This document shows positions 23,173-33,662 of a stretch of DNA of 64,000 nt, piece after piece. The first letter of the stretch is position 1. The number at the start of each line of letters is the position of its first letter. This stretch comes from Anastrepha obliqua (lineage: Eukaryota; Arthropoda; Insecta; Diptera; Tephritidae). Location: contig NC_072896.1 of NCBI RefSeq assembly GCF_027943255.1, positions 30,654,501-30,718,500 of the forward strand, in the 5' to 3' direction. Below the pieces are notes generated by a model. It searched no databases, was not told the origin of the DNA, and saw nothing but the letters and a program-made list of their open reading frames with translations. The translations under genes and the position numbers were made by a program.

Positions 23173-24173
23173 CCTTTTTATTATAATGATCTTTTAGGCC
23201 TAAGTGGGCCGCTCTACGCCTTCATGGAGAGTGGCAACCACCGTAACCTACTTTAAGTATTTCCAAAAGCTTGGCCAAACATTATTTTGCAGTGTTCTGG
23301 CTAATTTTTAGTTCCTGGACCATAAATAAAATGTTCGCAGGCCGATTCGACTCCACGACTTCTATGATTTTATTGATATTTTCGATGATTGCCCTATCAG
23401 GTCGTATGTAATTTTCAACGTCAAGTATTAACAGAAGGGAATCGTTGGAATCACCGTTGGCGACTGTTTTGTGTTCATAAACAACAGAATTTTTATGATC
23501 ACCCGCTTGGGTTTTACGCCGTGGTCCAGTGGTACTTTCTTGAGTTTTATAATATTGAGAATATTGATTTTTTTAATCTTAATTTTGAAAAGCTGTAACA
23601 CACATTTAGCTTCACCAAATATGAGCCTGCCAAATAGCTATTTTTTTAAGTGTTATGCCATTTTCAAATCGCTATATTTATGCCCCAATGCGATGTTTAT
23701 ATCGTAAGATTTTGCACACTAAAGACATCTAGCGGCGAACACTAAGACCTTCTTGGCTTAAAATATTATAATTATTTTCAGATTCAATGTGAAGTCTTTA
23801 AAATTATTAAACTTAACTAAAAGTCATTAATTGCGAACATTTTTATATTATTTTATTTTATTTTTATTTTTTTTTATATTTAATTATTTTTTATTTTTGC
23901 GATAATTTGCATTAATTCATTTTATTCAAGTCAAGAAACGAGTTATCGCAGACTTATTTTCTATTCATATTAAATTAACATTTTGCTTTGGCAACACCAA
24001 TTTCAATTAAAGAGATCTACCCAACGATAGCTGTAGATTACGATAAGCTGTATGGCAAGTCTACGTTTAAGCCGACTTATCGACTGCGCTGCAAGCCCAA
24101 GACCAGTGAAAAAAGCGCAAAGTAAATATAAAAAAAATTAAAAATAAAAATCAATAAAAATTCATTAGCTTAC
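23173..24173. other. Intron 2 end, nothing recognised
   Basis: AT-rich intron sequence up to the exon 2 donor. Short ORFs at 23389-23707 have no recognisable motif. Confidence 0.5.
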
Positions 24174-24872
24174 CATGAGATTACTCAATTTCAAACTTGG
24201 CGCCGTATCTGGTAAGAGTCGCGCTGACGACTGCGAATGCAATGTCGACGTCGATGAGGATGACGACAAAGGCTGTGGCAGCAGCGTCGCAACACTGCTC
24301 ACCATCTGACCTTTGCTGCCTGCATCGCCTGCATTGCCACTACGACTAATTGAATAATCGCATGGCGCATCGTCATCTGTCTCGCCATCATCAACAATGT
24401 ATGCTGTCTCAGTCGCTGTCGTGGCATTTGCAGCTGCTACCTTTTCGAGATCATCATCAGTGCTCACTTCGCTGATGTCCACCGTGGCGGCGATGGTTGG
24501 CGGCGATAGTTGCAGCCAATGGGTATTTGCTTCAGCTAAATGCTGTTGTAATGTGCTATGAAAATGATTGTTGTTGTTGTTGTGAGTGTGATTGTGATTG
24601 TGTAATATGCTACGTCCGCCACCGCTAACGCCACCACCAACACCACCATTGCTTGTCATGCAAATAGGCGATGCCGAAGCGGAAGCTGAGGCAGATGTGG
24701 AGGCGGAGTTGGAATTGGACGAGGACCATGAGCGGGATGAGGAGGTTTGTACGGTTTGGGCGCGTATGACTTGAACGGCCCCATTGGGCGTGCGCTTCTG
24801 CAACACTTCGAGCTGTTTGCGCTGTGTGTGTTGGGTGCCATTCGGCTGTGAGATGTTTTGGGAATCGGATAT
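24174..24872 (-). CDS. Host gene, coding exon 2 (residues 117-349)
   Basis: The exon lies between a CATTCCAG acceptor right of 24872 and a GTAAGC donor left of 24174, and both boundaries are phase 0. It gives 233 codons without a stop. The opening ISDSQNISQPNGTQHTQRKQ leads to a segment containing LEVLQKRTPNGAVQVIRAQ, which looks conserved. The rest is low-complexity: a Ser/Ala alternating run, Gly-rich and His/Asn-rich stretches and an acidic patch (VDDGETDDDAPCDY). The GC content and codon use contrast with the AT-rich introns on both sides. Joining to the exon at 61054 rests on matching phase and the absence of a better partner. Confidence 0.8.
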
Positions 24873-25129
24873 CTGGAATGAGCAGAGAGAAAGGATATAT
24901 GTAAATGAGTAATGATTTTAAATGCGTTTGGGTTGGGATTTATCGAAGGATAGTTTAGGAATGTTCAGTTTATTAAGTAACATACAAAGTAGGTTAAATT
25001 TTTTTGATGAAAAGTATTTGATGAAAAAAGTATTCTTCACAATCATTTGGGTATGCACCTGGTCAGACGCCTAATGTGGTAAAAACACGTAACGACCAAA
25101 CTCAAAAAGCTCGATCAAAAAAAAACTTC

Positions 25130-25315
25130 TCTAGTATAGTTTATGAATAGAAGTTCAGTGCTGTTTCTAGAGAACAAACTTCTTCTATACAAAGCCCTAA
25201 TTAAACACATTTGGACTTACGGCATCCAACCATGGGCAGCGGCGTCGAAAACGAACATGGACATCATAGAGAGGTTGCAGGCAAAGAGACTACGAATAAT
25301 CACCTGAGATTTAAT
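25130..25315 (+). mobile_element. Jockey-type LINE C-terminal fragment
   Basis: One frame reads LENKLLLYKALIKHIWTYGI followed by QPWAAASKTNMDIIERLQAK, a hallmark of the region after the reverse transcriptase in Jockey-clade LINEs. A stop follows shortly. Confidence 0.75.
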
Positions 25316-25349
25316 TTGCTCTAATTGATTATGAGCTAATACGCAACAA

Positions 25350-25490
25350 AACGATGATACCTTCGAAATGGTTGAAGAGCCAGTCTGGCACTCCTCAAGT
25401 AGCAATAAAGCGACGTTTTGATAAAACGATTTAGTGCGGTCGTTTGTGAAGCCACCCCAACGCTTTTGCCAAGGCCATAATTCAGCCATA
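25350..25490 (-). mobile_element. RNase H-type LINE 3' end, family B copy 2
   Basis: The plus strand carries CCAGTCTGGCACTCCTCAAG and flanking bases matching 22560-22660 and 50980-51050. Only the last ~130 bases are present. Confidence 0.7.
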
Positions 25491-25779
25491 TAAAACATAT
25501 ATTATATAAAAAAATTGCACAAAGAGAAATTGCAGCGGTTCGCTGAAAGGATTCTGTGTATGTATGGATTTGATAATTTGAATCATTATATGTTGAAAAC
25601 ATGTGTTGAAATTCTGCTTGTCAGTGATGCTGCTGTATACTGTATAAATGTGAAAGATTTCCGAGAAGCTATCGAAGGAGTCTCGAAGTGTTATACCGTA
25701 TTAATATAAGACATAAATGCAACAAGGAGGTTCATCGGAGACTTGCACAAAATGAAAAAAATAAAAATTCGAATAAAAA

Positions 25780-27090
25780 AAAAATAAAATTTTTCTTCAA
25801 AAAAGAAAAAAATTTCTAGAAACTAAAAATTTTCGAAAAAAAAAATTTCTAAAAACTTAGAAAAAAAGTGTTTTTAAGAATATTTTTTTTAAATGTTTTT
25901 ACTAAAAAACACTATTTTTTTTTTTTAATTTAGATTTTTTTAGAAGTTTTTTTAATTCAATTAAACTTTTTTATTTTTATTATTTTTCGGAAACAATTTC
26001 TTTTTTATTTCATTAAAAAAAACAAAAAAAGTTTTTCGAAAATTGAAATTTTTTTTAGAAAATTTTCTTTTGACAATCATTAAATGTTTTAAATTTAATT
26101 AAATTTAATTTTTTTATTAAAATTTTTTAGAAACAATTTCTGTTTTGGTTTTTTTGATAATAAATAAAATTTTTCTTAAAAGAAAAAAAACAAAATTATA
26201 AAAAATGTAAATTTTCTAAGAAATAACTTCTAAAATCTTGTTAAAAAAATGTGTTTTTTATTAAAAAATAGATTTGTTTTTAGAAAATTAAGATTGTTTT
26301 AGAATTTTTTTTTAATTAAATTTAATTTTTTTATTTAAATATTTTGGGAATCATTTGATTTTTTTTGTTATTAAAAAGAGATCTAAAAACAGTTTGGAGT
26401 TTTTTTTTTTTGAAAAAAATTAAATTTAATTTTTTTATTAAAATTTCTTGGAAACAATTGCTATTTTTTTTTAATATAAATACAATTTTTCTTAAAAAAA
26501 AATTGTAAAAAACCTAAATTTTCTAAACAAACAATTTCCAAAATCTTCTAAAAAAATTTGTTTTTAAGAATATGTTTTTAATATCGTTTTTATTAAAAAA
26601 AAAAGAATATTAAGATTTATTTAGAATTTTTTTTAATTTGAATTTAATTTTTTCATTAAAATTTTTGTTGCAACAATTTCTTTTTTTTCATTAAAAAAAT
26701 CTAATAATTGTTTTAGAAAATCTGAATGTTTTTAGAAAATTTCCTTTTGAAAAAAATTAAATTTCATTTGTTTAGAAACAATTTCTTTTTTTTTTTTTGA
26801 AATATAAATAAAAGTTTTCTTAAAAAACAAAATTCTAAAATATCTAAATTTTCTACAAAAACAATTTCAAAAATCTTCTAAAAAATGTATTTTTAAAATA
26901 GTTTTTTAATATGTTTTTTATTAAAAAAACGAATTTTTTTGAGAAAATAAGATATTTTCAAAATTTTTGTTTTACGTTAAACTTAATTTTTTTATTGAAA
27001 TTTTTGGGGACACAATTTCGTTTTTTTCATTAAAAAAAAATATAAAAAAGTGTTTAGAAAACATTTGATAAATCTCAAAATTATTAAATT
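25780..27090. repeat. AT-rich tandem array, ~310-370-bp unit
   Basis: Blocks of the form ...AAAATCTTCTAAAAAA..TGTTTTTAAGAATAT... recur at about 25858, 26235, 26540 and 26870, each followed by a TTAAATTTAATTTTTTTATT block and a CAATTTCTTTTTTT block. This indicates about four diverged units. No coding potential. Confidence 0.65.
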
Positions 27091-27351
27091 TTTTCCGCTT
27101 AGTTCACATTACATGCGCGCATACAAATAAACAAATTTTAGAGAAATTTGCGAAAATGTCTAAAATACATGAATCACTCGACTTGAAATCGCTCAGATTT
27201 GAAAATGCCTCTGCTATTTGGCGATGTGGGAGATTACGGTGAATTCGAGACTATAATAAACTTCTATAACAACTTTGGAGCTATTGAAAGAGCAGTAAAT
27301 GAAAGTAAATTCTTTGAGAGAGGTCACTAACTTCCTGAAAAAATAATTATT

Positions 27352-28240
27352 TCTTCTTCTTGATTTGCGCGATAATCCATTAAGTAATTTTGGTCGAGTT
27401 TATCAAAGCGCGTAGGTAATTTCTGTCTCGTGCTATCCGGCGCCAGTTGAACTTACCAAGTCAAGCCAAGTCCTTCTTCACCTGATCCTTCCAACACAGA
27501 GGAGATCTTCTTTTTCTGCTACCACTAACTGATCATCATCATTGTTTCCTTTAATCCCTAGCGGGACATAGGGCACCAACAACACTACGAGTATCTCGTC
27601 CTATTACTGCATAGCGCCCTCACCCGCTTCCAGCTTAACCCGACTTGAGCCGCCTCGTGATCCACAGTTTCTTTCTAGGTTTCCCTGGCAATCTACCAGG
27701 AGATCTTCTTCTCGCTGTGAGTGGGTTCCATTCTGTCTTTTAATCCAAATATCCAGCGGCTTCATGTTTGCTTTTTCGAGCAACTTCTTGTTTGGCATTA
27801 TTTTTGCCCAGAAAATTCGCCTTATAAGCCTTAAACAGCGGTTGACAAAAATTTGTACGCGGCTGATTATAGCGGTGGTAATTTTCCAGGTACAGCTATA
27901 CCTGGAAGCATATTCGACTTAAAGAGCTTAAGCTTTAAACTGGAACCCAGGTTGTTGTTTCGCCATACAGAGTACAACAACTGCTACGGCATCAAATGCC
28001 TTCAGAGCCGTCATCAGCGTGCAAATATCCGAAAATCTTTCACAGAACTTTTCTCTCAAATGCTCCAAGAGACGCCTAATCGGATATTCTCATAGTTCAA
28101 GCTTCTGATATTGTCATCTTCCAAGCGCTATGTGATAGGACGAGCATGATGAGATCCCTGTAAGGTGTTGGTTTTGTTCGTCAAGCGAGGACTTTCCTTA
28201 CGAACTACCTACACGAGGTGAACGCGAACTACCGCGCATT
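27352..28240 (-). mobile_element. RTE 3' fragment broken by another LINE
   Basis: The plus strand starts TTCTTCTTCTTGATTTGCGC and follows the RTE complement to about 27527 (codons near GGSRG). It resumes at about 27985 (FDA-VPA side) through the RKIL region and up to the KVLSRRTKL region near 28215. The intervening DNA is foreign. Confidence 0.8.
27528..27984 (-). mobile_element. Second LINE type nested in the RTE copy
   Basis: On the minus strand an open stretch reads KPLDIWIKRQNGTHSQREED. After its stop come CCCTATGTCCCGCTAGGG and an ATGATGATGA tail, the look of a 5'-truncated non-LTR element with a trinucleotide tail. It lies exactly in the gap of the RTE copy. Confidence 0.6.
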
Positions 28241-30004
28241 CTACCCCTTCCTCAGGCTCATCAGAAGAGGAATTTCACCTGAAATCTTTTTCAGAATTTT
28301 AACGAGTGAAGGATTTAACCTGACTCTGTGAACTAAGTTTAGAAACTTTCCAATAATATTACCATGATTAGGTTGTCTTGGATTCCAGCACGCTGACCTT
28401 CTTATGTGTAACTAAATATGAGTCTCAGAGCCGTCCAACTTTTGGGAATATTGCCGCAGCCCGGGTTTACTCTGTTTGAGTAAATGGAGCCCAGCATTCT
28501 AGAAGTATTTCCAATAGCATTTTTTATCAGGCCACCCAGTGCGAATTAGCCCAGCCCAAGTGTGAAGTGATCCAGACCAAGCCACGCTCCACTCTCCGAT
28601 GGCCATGAAGTTTAAGTAGATTTAAAAACCGCATTGTTTTTTTTTTTTTTTTGTTGTTTTGTTAAATAGTATAGCCTTACAAAACTTCTACTGCTGTATT
28701 AAATGCCACTTTTTGGAAATTAAAAGGGCGAGACTGAAAATTAATTATATTAAATGAAATGTCTAGTGAACTTAACGAGAAAAAAATCTTAACACAATAC
28801 AGCTTTTCGGGTCACTTAAGCGTCTTTGTTCAGTGACCTCTGCCTTTTGCTTTAGTGCGGCACGTGGCGGTGTACGTATTTTGTCCGAACTGGCGCCTCG
28901 CTGCCACCTTCACAAATTCAATGTGCCAAACAATTTATCATTTTCGATTTATGTAATAATTCATAGTAAAAAAAAATTAAAAAAAAAAACGCTCAAGTGA
29001 TCGATTTGCATGGCAACAATTCAGGAAAGGCGAAAATTATTACACGAAAAAAAAAAAATCAAAAATCAAAATTGTATAAAATGATTTACCAACGATATTT
29101 TCAAATATATTATAGATATGTAAGTATGTCCAGTAATATTTAAATGCGCACAAAAAGTCGTGCCACATTGGCACTTGCAACCTGATAAACGAAAATTGAT
29201 TGGCCGCAAAAGATTAACGAGCGCAGCACAAGCCAAAGCGCAATTGAAGCGGAGTCAAAGCGTAAAGCAGCTAGCAGCTAACAGTCAATAGTCAGCAGTC
29301 AACAGTCAGCTGCTAGGCTGAGCTAAGGCGTCATGACTGGACCAACAACGGCGAACGCCATTGCTGTGGTTCTTTTCAGATATCATTGTTGTTGTTGCCG
29401 TTGTTCGCGGTGGTGGTGTGATTTGATGTCCTAAGCACAGCGTCACTTTGCCGTGCTTTGATTGCCGTGCTGCGCATGCGCATGCTAAGCGATTTTTATT
29501 ACCGTTACGCCATGCAGCCGATCGCTGGCCTGCGCCGGCATTGATTATGACAGTCGGTCCAACAGCGGTGGCGATGGCGACGATGACGGCGGTCAAAGTG
29601 CAAAATCGTACCAACTTTGCGATTGAAAATGCAAATATGCACAGTGCAGGCAACAACAAAAGTAATAACATAAATATATTACTTGTTTAATATGACTGTG
29701 AAATTGTTGTTTGTGTACTATTTTTTGGTAACAGCCAAAGCGGCGAATAAAATAAATTTTTATTGTTATTGCCATGCGATGTTGAAAGTATTGAGGACAA
29801 CAATTGCAAATGTGGCAGTGGAAGTGTGGCTGTCACTTTGGTTTTGTAGCACAGCGGCAGGAAGATTGCGGTTGGTTGGGTATTTTTTGTTTTTGTTTTT
29901 AATCGTTTTTTTTATGCTAATTTTTGCAAAACTGAACTCTTTTTTTTTTAATTGAATAAAGTTTTGCTGACTAATTTGTTTTTTGGCACACATCCACACA
30001 CACA
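28241..30004. other. Intron 1 stretch, no supported gene
   Basis: This is probably original intron sequence. Overlapping ORFs on both strands at 29306-29690 have no partner exons or motifs. A cluster of CAGTCAA-type short repeats lies near 29265-29310. Confidence 0.45.
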
Positions 30005-30598
30005 CACCTACAAGGTGGCACAGTTCTTTACGGGAAATGGTTGCCATAGAGAGTATCTTCAAAGACTCGGCCATGAGGACGCAGCAGACTGCTCGTTCTG
30101 CGGCAACGGAAGTGAGAATGCGGAACATATCTTCTTCTCCTGCCCGAGATACGCAACCCCAGGCAACATTGTAAATCACATGCGGCAATTGAAGTTGGTG
30201 TGGGCCAAGATGAGAGAATGGTCCGCAAAGGCACTACAGGAACTGCTGAAAAAGGAATGGGACCGCAGTAAAGAAAGAAGACAAGCGAGCAATGAAGTGT
30301 AGCTAGAGAAAAAGAAACACATATGAAGAGCCATACTGGCCAGCTTAGGCCCTGCGATGCAATGCTTAAACGGCGGTACTGCAGTGCAAACTAAAGCTAT
30401 AGAGGTCGACGTTAGGTTTTAGTACGTAGGTATACTGTTTCGCAAGTCCAGTTTAGTAGTAATACTGACTGTGCGTGGTCCCGAATGAGGTGCACCTATA
30501 GCGATCAGTGTGAATCGTGCATGCCATCTATGCTGACGGTATCTATGAAAGATTCACCCTTCGGATAAAAAAAAAATAAAATAAAAAATAAAAAAAGA
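30005..30598 (+). mobile_element. R1-like LINE 3' end
   Basis: The frame from about 30012 reads KVAQFFTGNGCHREYLQRLG, then CSFCGNGSENAEHIFFSCPR, a CCHC zinc knuckle, then a basic end with a stop at 30300. A ~270-bp 3' UTR ends in an A-rich tail (30567-30598). It sits after a CA microsatellite, which might be its target. Confidence 0.75.
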
Positions 30599-30602
30599 GG
30601 TA

Positions 30603-31691
30603 CACGGTGGCGCAAAATTAATCATCCAATCTTGTTTTTGAATAACTTCTACTTACTAAATAAATAAAAAAAGTTTTTGGGTGAAGGAAATCTTTATCAT
30701 AAAGCTCATTGTTGGCAAGAGAGATTCTTCATCGGATTTCAAGGCTGACATTGTTAGTGGTTTTATTATTATTATTAGAAGGCCATTACGCACTGCGACC
30801 AGAGCTGATCTATTGTGAAAGGCCAATTTTTGTAATCCTAGAGTTCCAGGCTTTTTAAAAATTTTCGAACAATTTTGGGTTTGTTGTTCCAAAGATTGCA
30901 TGGAGATACTACGATACCACCAAGGTGATGAAGTCTCTGCCTGCCCAACGCAGGACATTCACAAAGCACATGTTCTGAGCTTTCTATATCCATTTCGCAA
31001 AAGCGGCAGACATTGGTCTCAGATAGACCAATACTATTTAGATGATACCTAAGTCTGCAGTGACCTGTAAGATATCCTTTTAAAAGACGAAGATCTACTC
31101 TGCTTAGTGAGAGTAGCTTGTCAGATATTCCTTTGTTGGGACTTACAAATAGTTTGGCTTGACGCTGACCGGCACAGTTTAGCCAGTGTGCGGCAAGTTT
31201 TCTTTCTTCCCATTTCCTAAGGAATTCATTAATGTGGCATATTTGCTCCTTGTTTTGCAAGGTCATCAGCCATTTCATTTCCTTCATGTCCTTCATGTCC
31301 CGGAGTCCAGCATAGTGTTACTATGTTGAGGTTTCCTAACGTGTTGAGAAGGTTTAGGCAATCATTTACCAATTTAGAGGTGATAGTTGTTGATAGAAGG
31401 GTTTTTAGAGCCGCTTGGCTATCTGAAAGTATGTAGATGTGAGTACCTCTCATTTTCCTGCTAAGGCATTCTCTTACACATATTTCAATGGCATGTATTT
31501 CTGCCTGGAATATTGTTGGGTAGGATCCCATCGGAATCGGTTTTTGGTGTTAATGCTGGTTCGAAGTCTCTAATAATCTCAAAATCATAACTGCCAATAT
31601 TTGTACGCTTTTATTAAAAAATCAAAATTAAAAAAACAAAAAAAAATATTAAAAAAATTCCCAGTAGGGTGATTAATTTTGCGCCACCTTG
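30603..31691. mobile_element. Tc1-like DNA element with LINE cargo
   Basis: The ends are inverted: CACGGTGGCGCAAAATTAAT on the left and its complement, with one mismatch near the tip, ending at 31691. TA flanks both sides (30601-30602 and 31692-31693). No transposase remains. Most of the interior is a LINE piece on the minus strand. Confidence 0.85.
30763..31551 (-). mobile_element. RNase H-type LINE piece inside the Tc1-like element
   Basis: The minus strand gives RNase H motifs: QAEIHAIEICVRECLSRKMR, YILSDSQAALKTL, then TPGHEGHEGNEMADDLAKQG. Next come HWLNCAGQRQAKLFV and the zinc knuckle CRFCEMDIESSEHVLCECPA. An AAT-repeat tail lies at 30763-30778. A frameshift separates the two parts. Confidence 0.85.
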
Positions 31692-31693
31692 TA

Positions 31694-32571
31694 TTTACAC
31701 ACTTACTTGCTCACACATTTATAATTTAGTTTTCATTGTTTATGAATGGTATATTTTTCATCCAGATAATAATTTCAGATGCCATTTTCAAGCTTTGAAA
31801 ATTTTTTAGAAACCGTTTTGGGTTTCTTTATTTTTTACTTAATGTAATTTTTTGGCCCAACAATGACTCAACTTTGTGTTTTGTATACATTTTGTCAATT
31901 TATCGCTGCGCACTATTTATTTATACACATTCATACACGTGTATGTGCTGGTGGAACCGTTATGGATATAAAAAAAAACGATTGCAAATAAAAAGAATTG
32001 TGTTGTTCAAATTCAATTGATCGAGTGGGCAAACAAAAGTAGGCTATGGTCAATAAAATGACTTTCAAATATGAATAATGCAGTAAAAAATGTTCTCCGT
32101 TATTTTTCATTTTTTTCGCCGCTTTTTGGTTTTATTTTCTGCTGCTGAAAAGGAAATGAAGTGAATGTGCGCGTTTAAAAAAATCTATCAAAAAAAGCGA
32201 AAATACTTGAATCAATTGTGAGAAGAGGTAGGTAAAATTTATAAGGAAAAAATTATATACCGCGGGCTTGAATAAAAAGGAAAATATTAATCGATTGTAC
32301 GATTGTCTGGAATATCGACAGTGAGGTGAGTGGATCGAAAATGCTGAAAAGATGAGCTTCAAAAAATAATGCCTTGGCCTACCTTTGATACTTATTTAAT
32401 TTGCTTATTCAAAAAAAAAAAAAAAAAAATTTAGGAGTATACTGCGTTAAATAGCTGGACTGAATGACAAGTTGTGACAATTTATTTGTTTCTTATTTCT
32501 TTCTTTTGTTCCCGCTCAATGGAAAGTAAATAGCTTAAGTAAAAATGATCCTTAAACCATGAAAAAGTACT
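31694..32571. other. Intron 1 stretch, nothing recognised
   Basis: AT-rich sequence with an A run near 32410. I see no element. Confidence 0.5.
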
Positions 32572-32831
32572 GAGGAAGTCGAATCATATCGTCCCATCAG
32601 CCTATTGTCTATTGCCTTTAAAGTCTTGGAATTCATTTTCCTCAAAATAAGGATGCGTATAATTCAAGACTGAAATATAATCCTAAATCACCCCTTCGGT
32701 GATTCCATAGACTCATAAAAGCATACACAAAGCGTTTGAATACAAACAATATTGCTTAGCGGCTTTTATCGATATATATATCAAGCCTTTGACAGCGTTT
32801 GGCATAATGGCTTCCTCTATAAAAGAAAATA
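32572..32831 (+). mobile_element. Jockey-type LINE, left half of a split RT fragment
   Basis: Broken frames read EEVESYRPISLLSIAFKVLE, then YCLAAFIDI and QAFDSVWHNGFLYK, the conserved RT blocks (SYRPISLL and AFxDISQAFDxVWH) of Jockey LINEs. The mariner interrupts it at 32831. The right half is at 36994-37140. Confidence 0.8.
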
Positions 32832-33662
32832 TCAGGTCAGTCCATAAGTTCGTGCGTATTTTACCCTTGCTCAAACTCGTGGAAGCTGAGCCAAATTTGA
32901 CAGTCGATATGATAGCTCAGAGGTTAAATTCATCGCATGGAATAGTTCACAGGCACCTGGTTCAGTTGGGAAAAGTTTCAAAGCTGGAAAAATGGGTTCC
33001 GCATAGACTTTCCGTCGCCAACCTTCAGCAGAGAGTGAATATGTGTTCTCAGCTGTTGCAACGGCTTGAAAATGAAAGTTTTTTGAACCGTATCGTTACT
33101 GGTGATAAAAAATGGGTTCTTTACAATAATCTTGTTCGCAAACGCCAATGGTTAGATAAAGATGAATTACCAGAACCGACCCCTAGGGATGGCCTTCACC
33201 CCAAGAAGTATTGTATTGTTTATTATGAACTTCTGGAACCAAACCAGACGATAACTGCTGATTATTATTCCCATCAGCTATCAAACCTAAATGAGGCACT
33301 TAACAAAAATCGACCGTCTTTAGTGAATAGACGCAAAGTTTTGTTTCACCACGACAACGCAAGACCTCATACCGCAAGGCAAAGCTGAACGAGCTCTGAT
33401 GGGAGATAATTCCACATCCACCACACTCTCCGGATATTGTACCTTGTGATTATCACCTTTTCCGTGGACTTCAATTCTATATGAGTAATAAGAACTACAC
33501 CTCAAAAGAAGCTACAAAAAGGGATATCGAAGCGTATTTTGGCTCTAAGGACAAACACTTTTTTGAACAGGGAATTAAAAATTTGCCTAAACGTTGGGAA
33601 GACATTGTAAATAATGAAGTAAAATATATTAGTGATTAATAAATACTTTAAACATCTTTTTT

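Noticed and set aside
29306..29690. Overlapping ORFs on both strands
   Set aside because: No motif, no splice partner and no similarity to anything recognised; both cannot be coding and neither has support.
32832..33640. Mariner transposase as a working gene
   Set aside because: The start region is deleted and a stop plus frameshift near 33386 separates the last catalytic Asp from the rest.
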